Below are positions 6,720-13,963 of a DNA stretch of 20,665 bases, one piece after another (the stretch's first letter is position 1; every line of letters begins with the position of its first letter). The position numbers and the translations under genes are program-made. The notes below the pieces were generated by a model, which was given only the letters and a program-made list of their open reading frames with translations, was not told the origin of the DNA and did no database searches. Source of the DNA: Candidatus Martarchaeota archaeon (GTDB taxonomy: Archaea; Micrarchaeota; Micrarchaeia; Micrarchaeales; Micrarchaeaceae); the NCBI GenBank assembly GCA_023485745.1, contig JAMCZL010000030.1, positions 1-20,665 of the forward strand, written 5' to 3'.

Positions 6720-6815
6720 CGGGCCCGGCGGGACTTTCATGCGTTTTTGCGCATTTTGAACCCGCGACCATCACCTTAGGAGGATGCTGCTCTGTCCAAG
6801 CTGAGCTACGGGCCC
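6720..6815 (-). tRNA. tRNA-Arg (CCT anticodon) with a T-loop intron
   Basis: The cloverleaf folds on the minus strand: acceptor GGGCCCG/CGGGCCC (7 perfect pairs), D arm GCTC/GAGC, anticodon loop CTCCTAA (CCT, reads AGG) on a weaker stem, T stem GCGGG/CCCGC and discriminator G. Between the T-stem strands lie 28 nt instead of 7. Removing about 21 nt (near 6735-6755) restores loop TTCAAGT. The extra segment contains the perfect stem ATGCG/CGCAT with loop CAAAA, as expected for an archaeal intron cut by the splicing endonuclease. Its position near 57-59 is non-canonical. Confidence 0.9.
6735..6755 (-). other. Intron in the T loop of tRNA-Arg
   Basis: About 21 nt separate TTCAA from GT in the T loop. 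The inner ATGCG/CGCAT stem would form the helix of a bulge-helix-bulge-like splice site. The exact boundaries could shift by one to two nucleotides because of repeated A residues on both sides. Confidence 0.75.
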
Positions 6816-6839
6816 GCGTTACATAGAGGATTTACCAAC

Positions 6840-6853
6840 CATAATTATAAAAC
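6840..6853 (-). promoter_or_regulatory. TATA box of tRNA-Arg
   Basis: The minus strand reads GTTTTATAATTAT about 25-35 nt before the 5' end of the tRNA, the normal spacing for an archaeal stable RNA promoter. Confidence 0.5.
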
Positions 6854-6942
6854 TTTATTTGAAATGCCTAGATTTCTTAGGTGCTGGCGCGGCACTGGGT
6901 TTACACGGTTCTGGATTGATATAAATTTTTCCCTCAGAAAAG

Positions 6943-6955
6943 TATTTATATATTA
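6943..6955 (+). promoter_or_regulatory. TATA box of the Hsp20 gene
   Basis: TATTTATATATTA, preceded by a purine-rich CAGAAAAG that could be the BRE, lies about 30 nt before ATG 6981. A Shine-Dalgarno-like AGGCGG stands at 6971-6976. No heat-shock operator could be assigned from sequence alone. Confidence 0.55.
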
Positions 6956-6980
6956 AAAGAGGGAAGCTTTAGGCGGTTTT

Positions 6981-7502
6981 ATGCCGGATGACAATAAGCG
7001 CAACTTCAACAAGATCAACATAAATCTTGACGATCCCAATATGCTTGGAAAATTATTTGACGAATTGCTCAAAAACGCGGATTTTAGCGGACGAGTGCCT
7101 TCCGAGCCTCTTGTATTAGGGCTCAATATCACAATAAATAGGCAGCAGTGGAATGGCGACACATCGGCCAAGGATGCCGGCTTAGAGATGCAGGACGAGG
7201 GCGAGCTAGGACGCGTGCCCAACAATGACCTGCTGTTCGACATAATAGACAAGGATGGCGAAATAGATGTGATAGCCCAGATGCCAAGGGCCCAGAAGGA
7301 CAAGATAAGGGTTTTCCTTGAGGGGCGGAAGCTTTCCATTTATGCGGATGGAAAGGACGGCCTTTTCAGGAAGGAGATAGACCTGCCGCATCCGTCCGCA
7401 AGCAGGAAATCGTTCGCGACCCTGCTTAACGACGTGCTGGAGATAAGGCTGGTGAAGACAAAGCGCGCCCTGAAGGGCAGGATGGAGATAAGCCTTCTAT
7501 GA
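6981..7502 (+). CDS. Hsp20 / alpha-crystallin family small heat-shock protein
   Basis: The 173-residue product has a polar N-terminal arm (about 1-80) and an alpha-crystallin domain at about 84-173. The domain pattern is clear: LLFDIIDKDGEIDVIAQMPR, DKIRVFLEGRKLSIYADG, FRKEIDLPHP, then the NDVLEIRL strand that replaces the family's NGVLEVRL. Small heat-shock proteins hold unfolding proteins in oligomers in the cytoplasm. The C-terminal IxI/V motif that links oligomers is not evident; the end is MEISLL. The ATG follows an SD-like AGGCGG and a good TATA box. A 42-residue basic gene begins 19 nt after its stop and is probably co-transcribed. Confidence 0.85.
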   Translation: MPDDNKRNFNKININLDDPNMLGKLFDELLKNADFSGRVPSEPLVLGLNITINRQQWNGDTSAKDAGLEMQDEGELGRVPNNDLLFDIIDKDGEIDVIAQMPRAQKDKIRVFLEGRKLSIYADGKDGLFRKEIDLPHPSASRKSFATLLNDVLEIRLVKTKRALKGRMEISLL

Positions 7503-7521
7503 CATTTACAAGTTGATTTAT

Positions 7522-7650
7522 ATGCAAAAGAAAGTTTCTAAGTCTAACAGGAAGCTGGGAAATGAGTACAGGAAAAAGCAGAAGCTCAAGAAGATAAGGA
7601 AAGTGCACAGGAAAAGGCTGAAGAAGGCGTCCAGGTCGCGCAGCCGCTGA
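7522..7650 (+). CDS. 42-residue very basic protein of unknown function
   Basis: An ATG 19 nt after the Hsp20 stop opens a 42-codon frame to a TGA at 7648-7650. About half of the residues are Lys or Arg (KKQKLKKIRKVHRKRLKKA; the tail is SRSRSR), with almost no acidic residues. The gene fills the gap up to the convergent stop at 7651 exactly, which supports it being real. Composition resembles small ribosome- or nucleic-acid-binding proteins, but I recognise no family. No strong ribosome-binding site is seen; it would be translated from the hsp20 transcript. The chance of a spurious small frame in purine-rich DNA remains. Confidence 0.5.
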   Translation: MQKKVSKSNRKLGNEYRKKQKLKKIRKVHRKRLKKASRSRSR

Positions 7651-8265
7651 CTACTTGAGATCCACATACATGTGGTCGTTGAACTCGTAGGCCGTAGAGT
7701 CATCGCCAAGATTCAGGAACGCATTTAGTTCGTCTTCCGAGTTGAACACTTTGGAACCGTCATCAAGGTCAAGCACGTGTATCTTTTCCGCAAACTTGAA
7801 GTATACAAGTATTTTCTTGGACTCTTCCTTAAAGTTCATGAACACTTTTGAGGTTGGATTTCCCAGGGCTATCAGAAGGCTGCATAGCAGTATGTTCTTG
7901 TCTATGGCATCCCCGGCCATGAGCCCGAGCGTCTCTTCTGGGTTTATCCAGAACTGTATGGGAAGAGACACCTCGTCTATCTCGTCCTTTACGAATTCGA
8001 AGGCTATCATTGCGGCTTCGTGGAAATCTCCATCGTAGTTGTAGTTCTCGAAGTTCGACTTTATCTCCTGCGCCTTCTGCACTATCTTCTCGTTTTTTGG
8101 TTTTATCAGTGTGGGCAGCTCAGCCACAGATATGCTTTCGTGCTCCTCTATGTAGTCGCGGTACCTGAATACTATTGCAAGATACAGCTTGCTGAGTCTT
8201 GTAAGATGCTCTATTTCGGCATCCTTGCCCCCTTCAGATTCGCTGTAGTACGCCTCGGCGGCCAT
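7651..8265 (-). CDS. Transglutaminase-like fold protein lacking the catalytic cysteine
   Basis: The product is 204 residues from ATG 8265, which has GAGG just upstream. A TTG nine bases earlier is the alternative start. A helical N-terminal part is followed by the archaeal transglutaminase-like pattern FWINPEETLGLMAGDAIDKN, then a Leu-rich helix LLCSLLIALG. Normal members read GDCxD here; this one has Ala120 where the nucleophile should be. A later His163 and Asp166 (KIHVLDLDDG) sit where the rest of the triad would be. The fold is thus inferred to be kept and the activity lost, suggesting a binding role. It is divergent from fibrillarin, sharing an AT-rich promoter. Confidence in the family is moderate; the cysteine loss is directly visible. 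Confidence 0.65.
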   Translation of the reverse strand: MAAEAYYSESEGGKDAEIEHLTRLSKLYLAIVFRYRDYIEEHESISVAELPTLIKPKNEKIVQKAQEIKSNFENYNYDGDFHEAAMIAFEFVKDEIDEVSLPIQFWINPEETLGLMAGDAIDKNILLCSLLIALGNPTSKVFMNFKEESKKILVYFKFAEKIHVLDLDDGSKVFNSEDELNAFLNLGDDSTAYEFNDHMYVDLK

Positions 8266-8289
8266 TGCCCTCAATATGATAAAACAACG

Positions 8290-8303
8290 CTATATTATAT
8301 AAA
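8290..8303. promoter_or_regulatory. Shared TATA region between the transglutaminase-like gene and flpA
   Basis: CTATATTATATAAAG between the divergent genes reads as a TATA box on both strands. It lies about 28 nt from ATG 8265 on the minus strand. On the plus strand it predicts a start near 8325, before the SD-like GGTGG of flpA. Confidence 0.45.
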
Positions 8304-8350
8304 GTCTGCATTTTTAATTAATAGGCAGCAATGAAACGGCCGGTGGTATA

Positions 8351-9034
8351 TTGCCTGACATCAAATTCGAGAAACTATGGGATGGGGTTTACAGGATTGA
8401 CAACAGGCTAGCAACGGAGAATATAGCGCGCGGGGAAAGGGTGTATGGAGAGGAGTTGGTTGACTACAATGGCAGCGAGTACAGGCTTTGGAACCCGTAC
8501 AGGAGCAAGCTGGCAGCCGCAATAGTAAATGGCCTTAAGACCCTGAATATCAAGAACGGGTCGGACGTCCTTTACGTTGGCGCTGCTACCGGAACCACTG
8601 CAAGCCACGTGAGCGACATAGTAGGCGAGGATGGAACGGTTTACTGCATAGAGCTTTCTGAGCGCAACATGAGGCAGCTTGTGAAGGTGTGCGAAAAGAG
8701 GCCCAACATGCTGCCGATACTTGGGGATGCCAGGTACCCAGAGAAGTATTCAGACGTTGTGGATGAATGCAATGTTCTTTACCAGGACGTATCCGCAAGG
8801 GAACAGGCTTACATACTCAACCAGAACGAGAGGTTCCTGAAAGCGGGAGGCACCGCCTATTTTGTGATAAAATCCCAGAGCGTTGACGTTGGAAGAAGCC
8901 CGGCCGATGTGTTTAGGCAAGAATTAAATAATGTTAATAAAGATTTAAGACTTGTAGAAAAGGTAGGGATAGAACCTTTTGACAGACTGCACATGTTTAG
9001 CGTATTTGTAAAGGATAGGGGTCGTGTGAAATGA
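8351..9034 (+). CDS. flpA: Fibrillarin-like rRNA/tRNA 2'-O-methyltransferase
   Basis: The product has 227 residues, normal for archaeal fibrillarin. It starts at a TTG preceded by GGTGG. The SAM-binding motif is VLYVGAATGTTASHVSDIVG (about 73-92), with CIELSERNM supplying the ribose-binding acidic residue. The family's catalytic set can be placed at Lys53 (PYRSK), Asp126 (ILGDAR), Asp146 (LYQDVS) and Lys174 (FVIKSQ). In box C/D RNPs it methylates ribose at sites chosen by guide RNAs, together with Nop5 and L7Ae. A nop5 gene lies 8 kb away at 17368-18252, rather than adjacent as in many archaea. The last codons overlap the next gene by 4 bp. Confidence 0.95.
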   Translation: MPDIKFEKLWDGVYRIDNRLATENIARGERVYGEELVDYNGSEYRLWNPYRSKLAAAIVNGLKTLNIKNGSDVLYVGAATGTTASHVSDIVGEDGTVYCIELSERNMRQLVKVCEKRPNMLPILGDARYPEKYSDVVDECNVLYQDVSAREQAYILNQNERFLKAGGTAYFVIKSQSVDVGRSPADVFRQELNNVNKDLRLVEKVGIEPFDRLHMFSVFVKDRGRVK

Positions 9035-9855
9035 ATGCAAAGGGCTACGCAGCCATGCATGCAAAGGCGAATTCGTCAGGCAGGGAGTTGCTGTGCACCG
9101 GATGCGGCACAACGCTCGTATCGCAGAACGACATTGACTTCTGCCCCTTTTGCGAGAGCATAGTTTATACAAACAGTAAATCGGTGGGTGCAAGCGATCC
9201 CGGGCTTCTCAGCTCTGTATCAGCCATAAAAGCCAGCGTTGAAGCCGGAAAGCTTGATGAAGCTGAGAAAGCCTATGCCGCGCTGCTTGACAAGTCCAAG
9301 AACACCGCCTTACTTTACAATTCAGGCATCCTTTACATAAGGCATTCGAATATGGAGCTTGCCAACATCGACTATTACAGGGAAGGATTCATGGAGGAAA
9401 ATGCGCAGCACAGGGCCAACTCCACTGCGCTTATGTATAGCGCAAAGCTGCTGCTCTACAAGGCTATTTCCGGAATATCCAAGGACATAGGTTCAGGTGC
9501 GATTAATGCGCTGAACGGAAGGTACCTTGCGTTCCTGTGCCATATCAAGCTCGGAGACTACAAGAGCGCAATGCATGTGATAAAGGAGATATCTGAGCTC
9601 CCCCAGGGAAAGAGCAGGGACATTGTGCTCGGCTATTCGAACCTGGTGCTGCTGTCAGCAATGGGCAATTACAAAGAGCTTGTGCCGGCAGCCGAGCAGT
9701 TTATTTCGAAGAACGGTTTTTTTGTCAATGCGCTGTACTACATGTCATACGGACTGTTCAAGACCAAAAAAGCTAAGGAAGCCAAGGCGTTGCTTTCCAT
9801 AATAAAGGACGATGGGGTAAACAGCGTCGACAGCCTTTTGGAGCAGATAGGATAG
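9031..9855 (+). CDS. Zinc-ribbon protein with TPR-like helical repeats
   Basis: The product has 274 residues and starts at the ATG of an ATGA overlap with flpA, so it is translationally coupled to fibrillarin. A zinc ribbon lies at the N-terminus: CTGC at 22-25 and CPFC at 38-41. From about 65 the chain is all-helical with paired helices of TPR type (KLDEAEKAYAALLDKSKNT, LLYNSGILYIRH, KLGDYKSAMHVIKEISELP). No membrane segment or catalytic motif is seen. Such a scaffold suits protein or RNP binding. The coupling hints at a link with C/D RNP or tRNA/rRNA modification, but that is inference. Its stop lies 2 nt from the stop of convergent gltX. Confidence 0.75.
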   Translation: MNAKGYAAMHAKANSSGRELLCTGCGTTLVSQNDIDFCPFCESIVYTNSKSVGASDPGLLSSVSAIKASVEAGKLDEAEKAYAALLDKSKNTALLYNSGILYIRHSNMELANIDYYREGFMEENAQHRANSTALMYSAKLLLYKAISGISKDIGSGAINALNGRYLAFLCHIKLGDYKSAMHVIKEISELPQGKSRDIVLGYSNLVLLSAMGNYKELVPAAEQFISKNGFFVNALYYMSYGLFKTKKAKEAKALLSIIKDDGVNSVDSLLEQIG

Positions 9856-9857
9856 CG

Positions 9858-11591
9858 CTACTTTGATATGTATATGAAAGTGCTGCTCTTCGGGTCGTCA
9901 AGCCTGCAGTATCCGAACCTTTCGAACTGCACTATGTCGCCCTTGCCCAGCTTCGAGGCGTAGCTTTCAACGTATCCGGTTTCCAGCTTCAGGCTATTTG
10001 GATTGAACTCTCCATCCTCGTTTATCATTTCGCCGGGCACTTCGACGCTGCATTCCATGAAGTTGCCGCTTGAAACCCACTGGACTATTTTTCCATATCC
10101 GGAATCTGGCGCAATTTTCTTTGCAGACATCTTTCTTGATTTTGCATCTATTGACAGCACTTCGAGAGTTATCAGGTCCTTCAGGCTTATGATGCTGCCT
10201 GCATGCAGGCTCTTTGCGTCATCTCCTGCTATGAAAAAATCGTTGCCGGTATGGTACTCGCGCATGGCGGAGCTGTCGTTAGGCCTTATCTTAAGTTTCA
10301 CATCCATTGGAAAGTCCCCGCCCGTTACCTGCACCGCAAACGGATCGCCCACGAAGAACAGGTGCTTCGACATCTGGTCTATTATTTTCCTGTTTTCGGA
10401 AAGCAGCATGTCTATGTTGACCGTGCTGTCGGTCTTGCTCATGCCGAAGCGCAGCACGAATTCGCGTATGGCGCCTGGCTGGATGCCGCGCCTTTTCATT
10501 CCTGCAATCGTGAGCAGCCTGGGGTCGTCCCAGCTTTTTATGTAGCCCTTTGCTATGAAATCTCGCAAGGTCCTCTTCTGTGTCACTGCGCCCTTTATCC
10601 TGAGCCTGGCTTCGGAGTGTATCCTTGGTTCATTTATCTTCAGCGCTTTCAATATGAGCTTGTGCACAGGGTCCCATATCTCGTATTCCTTGCTCCTTAT
10701 GACATCGGTAACGCCGTTTATGGAATCTATTATTGGAGTATTCATATGGTAAGTTGGCCAAGTAGAGTATCTGGAGCCCAGCCTGTAGTGCGGGGCGTTC
10801 TTTATACGGAACAGCGTTGGATCCCTGATTGCAGTGTTGTCAGAAGCCATGTCTCCCATCAGCCTTATCACTACTGCACCCTCTTTGTATTCCCCTGCGA
10901 CCATGCCCTTGAAGATCTTGAGGCTTTCCTCAGGTTTCAGCAGCCTGTGCTCGCATGCAACCCTGTTGAACCTGTTCTCTTTTATTTTCTGCTCTTCGCA
11001 GGAGCATGCATATGCATTGCCGGATAGAATGAGCTCTTCGCCCTTTGCATACATTGTTTCTATGTAATCGCTTGCGAAGTACTCTTTTGAAAATTTTATT
11101 CCGAGCCAGTCAAGGTCGGATTTCATGGCGTCAACGTATTCCTGCTTGCATTTCTCCGGGTTCGTATCGTCCCAGTAGAGGAAGATTTTGCCGTTGTATA
11201 TTTTCGCGAATTCATCGCTTAGTATGCATTGCTTTGCGTTGCCTATGTGCATGTATCCGCCGGGTTCTGGAGGATATCGTGTAACCACGCTGCCTTCCAC
11301 AGCGCCCTCTATCACCATTTTCGGCTTCGCTGTCTGCTCCACCTTGGATTTCTGCTCCTCCGAGAATTCATCTGCATAGCTTTCGTAGCTGCTCTGCAGC
11401 TCAGCGGGCGACATTGCGTTGACTTCGTTTACTGCATCCTGCACGGCCTTCCTAAGCCCAGATATGTCTTTTTTGGCATCAGGGGCTACGGCTATGACTT
11501 TGCTGAAAACGCTAGAAGCATCCGCCTTGCCGTACTGATGCGCATTTTTTACCGCATATTTCCTTATTGCGGAAAGGGTGGTTTCATCCAA
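9858..11591 (-). CDS. gltX: Glutamyl-tRNA synthetase, archaeal type
   Basis: This 577-residue class I synthetase has the archaeal/eukaryotic GlnRS-like architecture. A helical N-terminal domain spans about 1-90 and the Rossmann core follows, with PPEPGGYMHIGN (HIGH motif, HIGN at 115-118). Next come a CSCEE...C..H segment that could bind metal, the acceptor-binding part, and the KMSKS-region equivalent (VTQKRTLRDFI, then SWDDPRLLTIAGMKRRGI). Two beta-barrel domains for the anticodon complete it. It charges tRNA-Glu, and in archaea usually also tRNA-Gln for GatDE conversion. TTG 11591 follows AGGTGG at a good distance. It lies 11 nt after the stop of a membrane protein gene in the same operon. 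The window also encodes its tRNA-Glu substrate. Confidence 0.95.
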   Translation of the reverse strand: MDETTLSAIRKYAVKNAHQYGKADASSVFSKVIAVAPDAKKDISGLRKAVQDAVNEVNAMSPAELQSSYESYADEFSEEQKSKVEQTAKPKMVIEGAVEGSVVTRYPPEPGGYMHIGNAKQCILSDEFAKIYNGKIFLYWDDTNPEKCKQEYVDAMKSDLDWLGIKFSKEYFASDYIETMYAKGEELILSGNAYACSCEEQKIKENRFNRVACEHRLLKPEESLKIFKGMVAGEYKEGAVVIRLMGDMASDNTAIRDPTLFRIKNAPHYRLGSRYSTWPTYHMNTPIIDSINGVTDVIRSKEYEIWDPVHKLILKALKINEPRIHSEARLRIKGAVTQKRTLRDFIAKGYIKSWDDPRLLTIAGMKRRGIQPGAIREFVLRFGMSKTDSTVNIDMLLSENRKIIDQMSKHLFFVGDPFAVQVTGGDFPMDVKLKIRPNDSSAMREYHTGNDFFIAGDDAKSLHAGSIISLKDLITLEVLSIDAKSRKMSAKKIAPDSGYGKIVQWVSSGNFMECSVEVPGEMINEDGEFNPNSLKLETGYVESYASKLGKGDIVQFERFGYCRLDDPKSSTFIYISK

Positions 11592-11602
11592 TTCGCTGCC
11601 AC

Positions 11603-12184
11603 CTACACATAAGATATATCAGCATTGTATATCTGATAATTCTGATTCACTATTGCGTCAACTCTCACCGGGATTATCGAATTGCTTTCGGGTATCGGGC
11701 TTATCTGCACCGGGTAACTGAGGTTCTTCGCCAAGACGTCTACTATGGGGCCGTTGCTGTACGACATCTTTATTATCTCAGGCAGCTTTACGTATGTAAG
11801 CGACTGGACCTTTGCCCCGGATATGTTTGCAATGCTTTTCTGCAGCTGGTACGGGGTGAAGTTGGTTCCTAGGAATATGCTGTAGCCTCCGGTTGTGTTT
11901 ATATAATCCGTGATCTTATTGGAGCTCTCTAGTGCCTGCAGCGCATTGTATACTTCGCTGGACACTGTCGCGTTTGGCACTGTGATATTGGCAGCCGAAG
12001 AATAGCTCGTCACGGTAGCGTTGGCGCTGCCGAAGAACGGATATGGCACCAATGCAACCTGCTTTGTAGTTGTGGTCGATACGTTGGAAATATTGTTGCT
12101 TATCGCAGCGTAAGAGGTAAGAAACATTACCGCCACGACTATGGAGCCTATAAACATTAGCTTTTTCTTGGTTGAATCCTGCAT
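11603..12184 (-). CDS. Single-pass anchored protein upstream of gltX
   Basis: This 193-residue product matches no family I recognise. ATG 12184 follows a GGGTGA ribosome-binding site and a TATA-like stretch at 12222-12231. After a short basic start, a hydrophobic segment at about 10-28 anchors it. A Ser/Thr/Asn linker follows, with several sequons. The C-terminal domain of about 110 residues alternates helices and strands (VYNALQALESSNKI, GYSIFLGTNFTPYQLQKSI, IPVRVDAIV). The pattern suggests a small mixed alpha/beta extracytoplasmic domain. It has no cysteines. It is probably co-transcribed with gltX, likely an accident of compact gene order rather than a functional link. Confidence 0.7.
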   Translation of the reverse strand: MQDSTKKKLMFIGSIVVAVMFLTSYAAISNNISNVSTTTTKQVALVPYPFFGSANATVTSYSSAANITVPNATVSSEVYNALQALESSNKITDYINTTGGYSIFLGTNFTPYQLQKSIANISGAKVQSLTYVKLPEIIKMSYSNGPIVDVLAKNLSYPVQISPIPESNSIIPVRVDAIVNQNYQIYNADISYV

Positions 12185-12280
12185 TTGTTCACCCTGCTGA
12201 TAAACGTAGTTGTAGCTATCTGATATTTATGCCCTTCGGCACTGCAAATCGGCAGTATTATATGATATATTTTGAAAGCT

Positions 12281-12299
12281 TTTTATAAGTATTTAAATA
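12281..12299 (+). promoter_or_regulatory. TATA region of the FKBP gene
   Basis: TTTTATAAGT followed by ATTTAAATA gives two overlapping TATA candidates. The second predicts a start near 12320, just before the SD-like AGGT at 12324 and ATG 12335. Confidence 0.45.
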
Positions 12300-12334
12300 A
12301 AATTGTATTTGCTCATATTTTGCAGGTAGATATT

Positions 12335-13111
12335 ATGCCATTCAAAGATGGAGATTTTTTAGAGATAGAGTATACGGCCAGGAACGTTGCAGACAACGCG
12401 CTTATTGCAACCACAGACGAAAGCATAGCCAAGAAAGAGGAAGCCTACAGCAAGGATATATCCTACGGGCCAGTACTTGTTGTGCTGGGCGCCAATGCAG
12501 TGGTAAAGGGCTTTGAAAGGGAGCTGAAGAATGCAGAAGTGGGCAAGGAGATAAAGTTTAAGCTTAAGCCGGAAGACGCATTTGGAAACAGGAGCGAGGA
12601 TTTGGTGCGCGTCATGCCTCTTTCCGAGTTCAGGGCGCAGAATATAAACCCTTATCCGGGAATGCGCATAAACATGGACAGCGCCATAGCAACCGTCAAA
12701 AGCGTAGGATCCGGCAGGGTCGTGGTCGACGCCAACCACCCAGATGCGGGCAAGGAGATAGATTATACGGTCAAGGTCATAAAGCTATTGGAAAAGGATG
12801 AAGACAGGATATCTGCGCTTGGGAAGACCTATAGCTTAAAGCCGACCAGGATAACCAAGACTGGGGGCGTGGCAGACATATATTTTGACAGCACTGTGAA
12901 AAAGAACTCGGACTATTTCATAAACAAGGCCAGCATGGTAGCCGCAACTTTTACATATCTCAAGGATGTAGAGAAGATAAACGTCCATGAGGAATACGAC
13001 AGGAAATCAGCTACCGCACCAGAAGCAATCCATGAAGAATCCGAAGAATCGGAAAACGAATCCGAATCTGGCAGCGAAGAATCCAAGGGCGAAAACGCCG
13101 AGAATCAGTAG
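12335..13111 (+). CDS. SlyD-like FKBP-type peptidyl-prolyl isomerase
   Basis: The product is 258 residues from ATG 12335, which follows CAGGTAG. The frame extends 21 codons upstream to another ATG, but that part covers the TATA region and lacks homology. The FKBP domain begins KDGDFLEIEYTARN. It continues with GPVLVVLGANAVVKGFEREL and VGKEIKFKLKPEDAFGNR, and is split by an insert-in-flap region (about 85-150) as in archaeal two-domain FKBPs that act as chaperones. About 80 more residues follow and end in a strongly acidic Ser/Glu tail. No signal peptide, so cytoplasmic. The acidic tail may bind basic partners or ribosomes (inference). It is convergent with spt4. Confidence 0.88.
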   Translation: MPFKDGDFLEIEYTARNVADNALIATTDESIAKKEEAYSKDISYGPVLVVLGANAVVKGFERELKNAEVGKEIKFKLKPEDAFGNRSEDLVRVMPLSEFRAQNINPYPGMRINMDSAIATVKSVGSGRVVVDANHPDAGKEIDYTVKVIKLLEKDEDRISALGKTYSLKPTRITKTGGVADIYFDSTVKKNSDYFINKASMVAATFTYLKDVEKINVHEEYDRKSATAPEAIHEESEESENESESGSEESKGENAENQ

Positions 13112-13160
13112 ATCTGCTGGCATCTGGCAAGGCCGCATTGCTGCAGCCCTGCGCATGCGC

Positions 13161-13349
13161 TTACTTTATGTTGAGCGCGTATGTGCTGCTTATTTTTATT
13201 CCGAGCTTTTTTGCCACCTCGGATTTTTCAGGATTGAACACTATTATGTATCCGCTCCACTTGTTGGTCAGTTCCGTAGAGCCGCAGAGCGGGCACTTGC
13301 TGCCGTGGCTTATTATTATTTTGCATTTCTTGCATGCTAGTCCTTCCAT
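13161..13349 (-). CDS. spt4: Transcription elongation factor Spt4 (RpoE'')
   Basis: This 62-residue protein has the Spt4 zinc site Cys6-x2-Cys9 and Cys19-x2-Cys22 (ACKKCK, KCPLCG). The family core is TNKWSGYIIVFNPEKSEVAKKLGI. Spt4 pairs with Spt5 (NusG-like) on the RNA polymerase clamp to keep elongation processive. The length is typical for archaea. It starts 6 nt after the rpo7 stop, so the two are co-transcribed, the usual archaeal order. Confidence 0.93.
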   Translation of the reverse strand: MEGLACKKCKIIISHGSKCPLCGSTELTNKWSGYIIVFNPEKSEVAKKLGIKISSTYALNIK

Positions 13350-13355
13350 ATTCTA

Positions 13356-13943
13356 TTACCTTTTTTGATTTTTGGATTTGCCCCTGGCTTCCGCCCTGAG
13401 CCTTTTTGCCTCGAGCTCCGCCCAGTCGGGCTTTCCGAGACCGTCAGATCTCATTGTAAGCGCTATCTTCGAATCCTTTACCGAGCTTTTTATGCTTACG
13501 GTAGACACTTTCGCATATACCGAATCGCCTTTCTTCAGTGTTTTGCCTGACTTCTTTGAGACGAATGTCTGCGTTTTCCTGTCAAATGATAGGAAGTCGC
13601 CTGCAATCTGGGACACGTGCACCAGGCCATCCATCGGGCCCATCCTGACAAAGGCGCCGAACTCCACCATTTCGCTGACATCACCTGCCACGACCTCGCC
13701 CACCCTTGGCATGTAGGTCAGGGCATCGTATTCCACCCCATGGTGCGTCGACGGATCCCCGGGATATATGGTTCCGTCAGTTATGTCCTTTATGCCGAAG
13801 ATTGCCACTATCAGGCCTATGTCCTTGTCTATTTTGCCTTCATATCTAGCCTGCAGGACGTCGGCGGCGACCTCTGTGATGTCCTTGTCGAACGATTCTG
13901 GCGGCATTTTGAATGAATCCTTTATGTGATATATAGCGTACAT
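13356..13943 (-). CDS. rpoE: DNA-directed RNA polymerase subunit Rpo7 (RpoE')
   Basis: The product is 195 residues from ATG 13943, chosen because GAGGTGAAGG stands just before it. A TTG five codons upstream would place the SD inside the gene. The N-terminal RNP-like domain (YHIKDSFKMPPESFDK, YEGKIDKDIGLIVAIFGI) is followed by an S1/OB domain (about 77-165: GEVVAGDVSEMVEFGAFVRM, GLVHVSQI). The protein pairs with Rpo4 as the polymerase stalk, aiding promoter opening and binding emerging RNA. The basic C-terminal tail (RLRAEARGKSKNQKR) fits RNA contact. It lies between a PIN nuclease gene and spt4, a block conserved in many archaea. Confidence 0.95.
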   Translation of the reverse strand: MYAIYHIKDSFKMPPESFDKDITEVAADVLQARYEGKIDKDIGLIVAIFGIKDITDGTIYPGDPSTHHGVEYDALTYMPRVGEVVAGDVSEMVEFGAFVRMGPMDGLVHVSQIAGDFLSFDRKTQTFVSKKSGKTLKKGDSVYAKVSTVSIKSSVKDSKIALTMRSDGLGKPDWAELEAKRLRAEARGKSKNQKR

Positions 13944-13963
13944 TCCTTCACCTCTCAACCCAT

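Noticed and set aside
10203..11027. A 274-codon open frame opposite gltX
   Set aside because: gltX has all synthetase motifs; the antisense frame is of shadow composition (rich in His, Tyr and Pro) and has no known domain.
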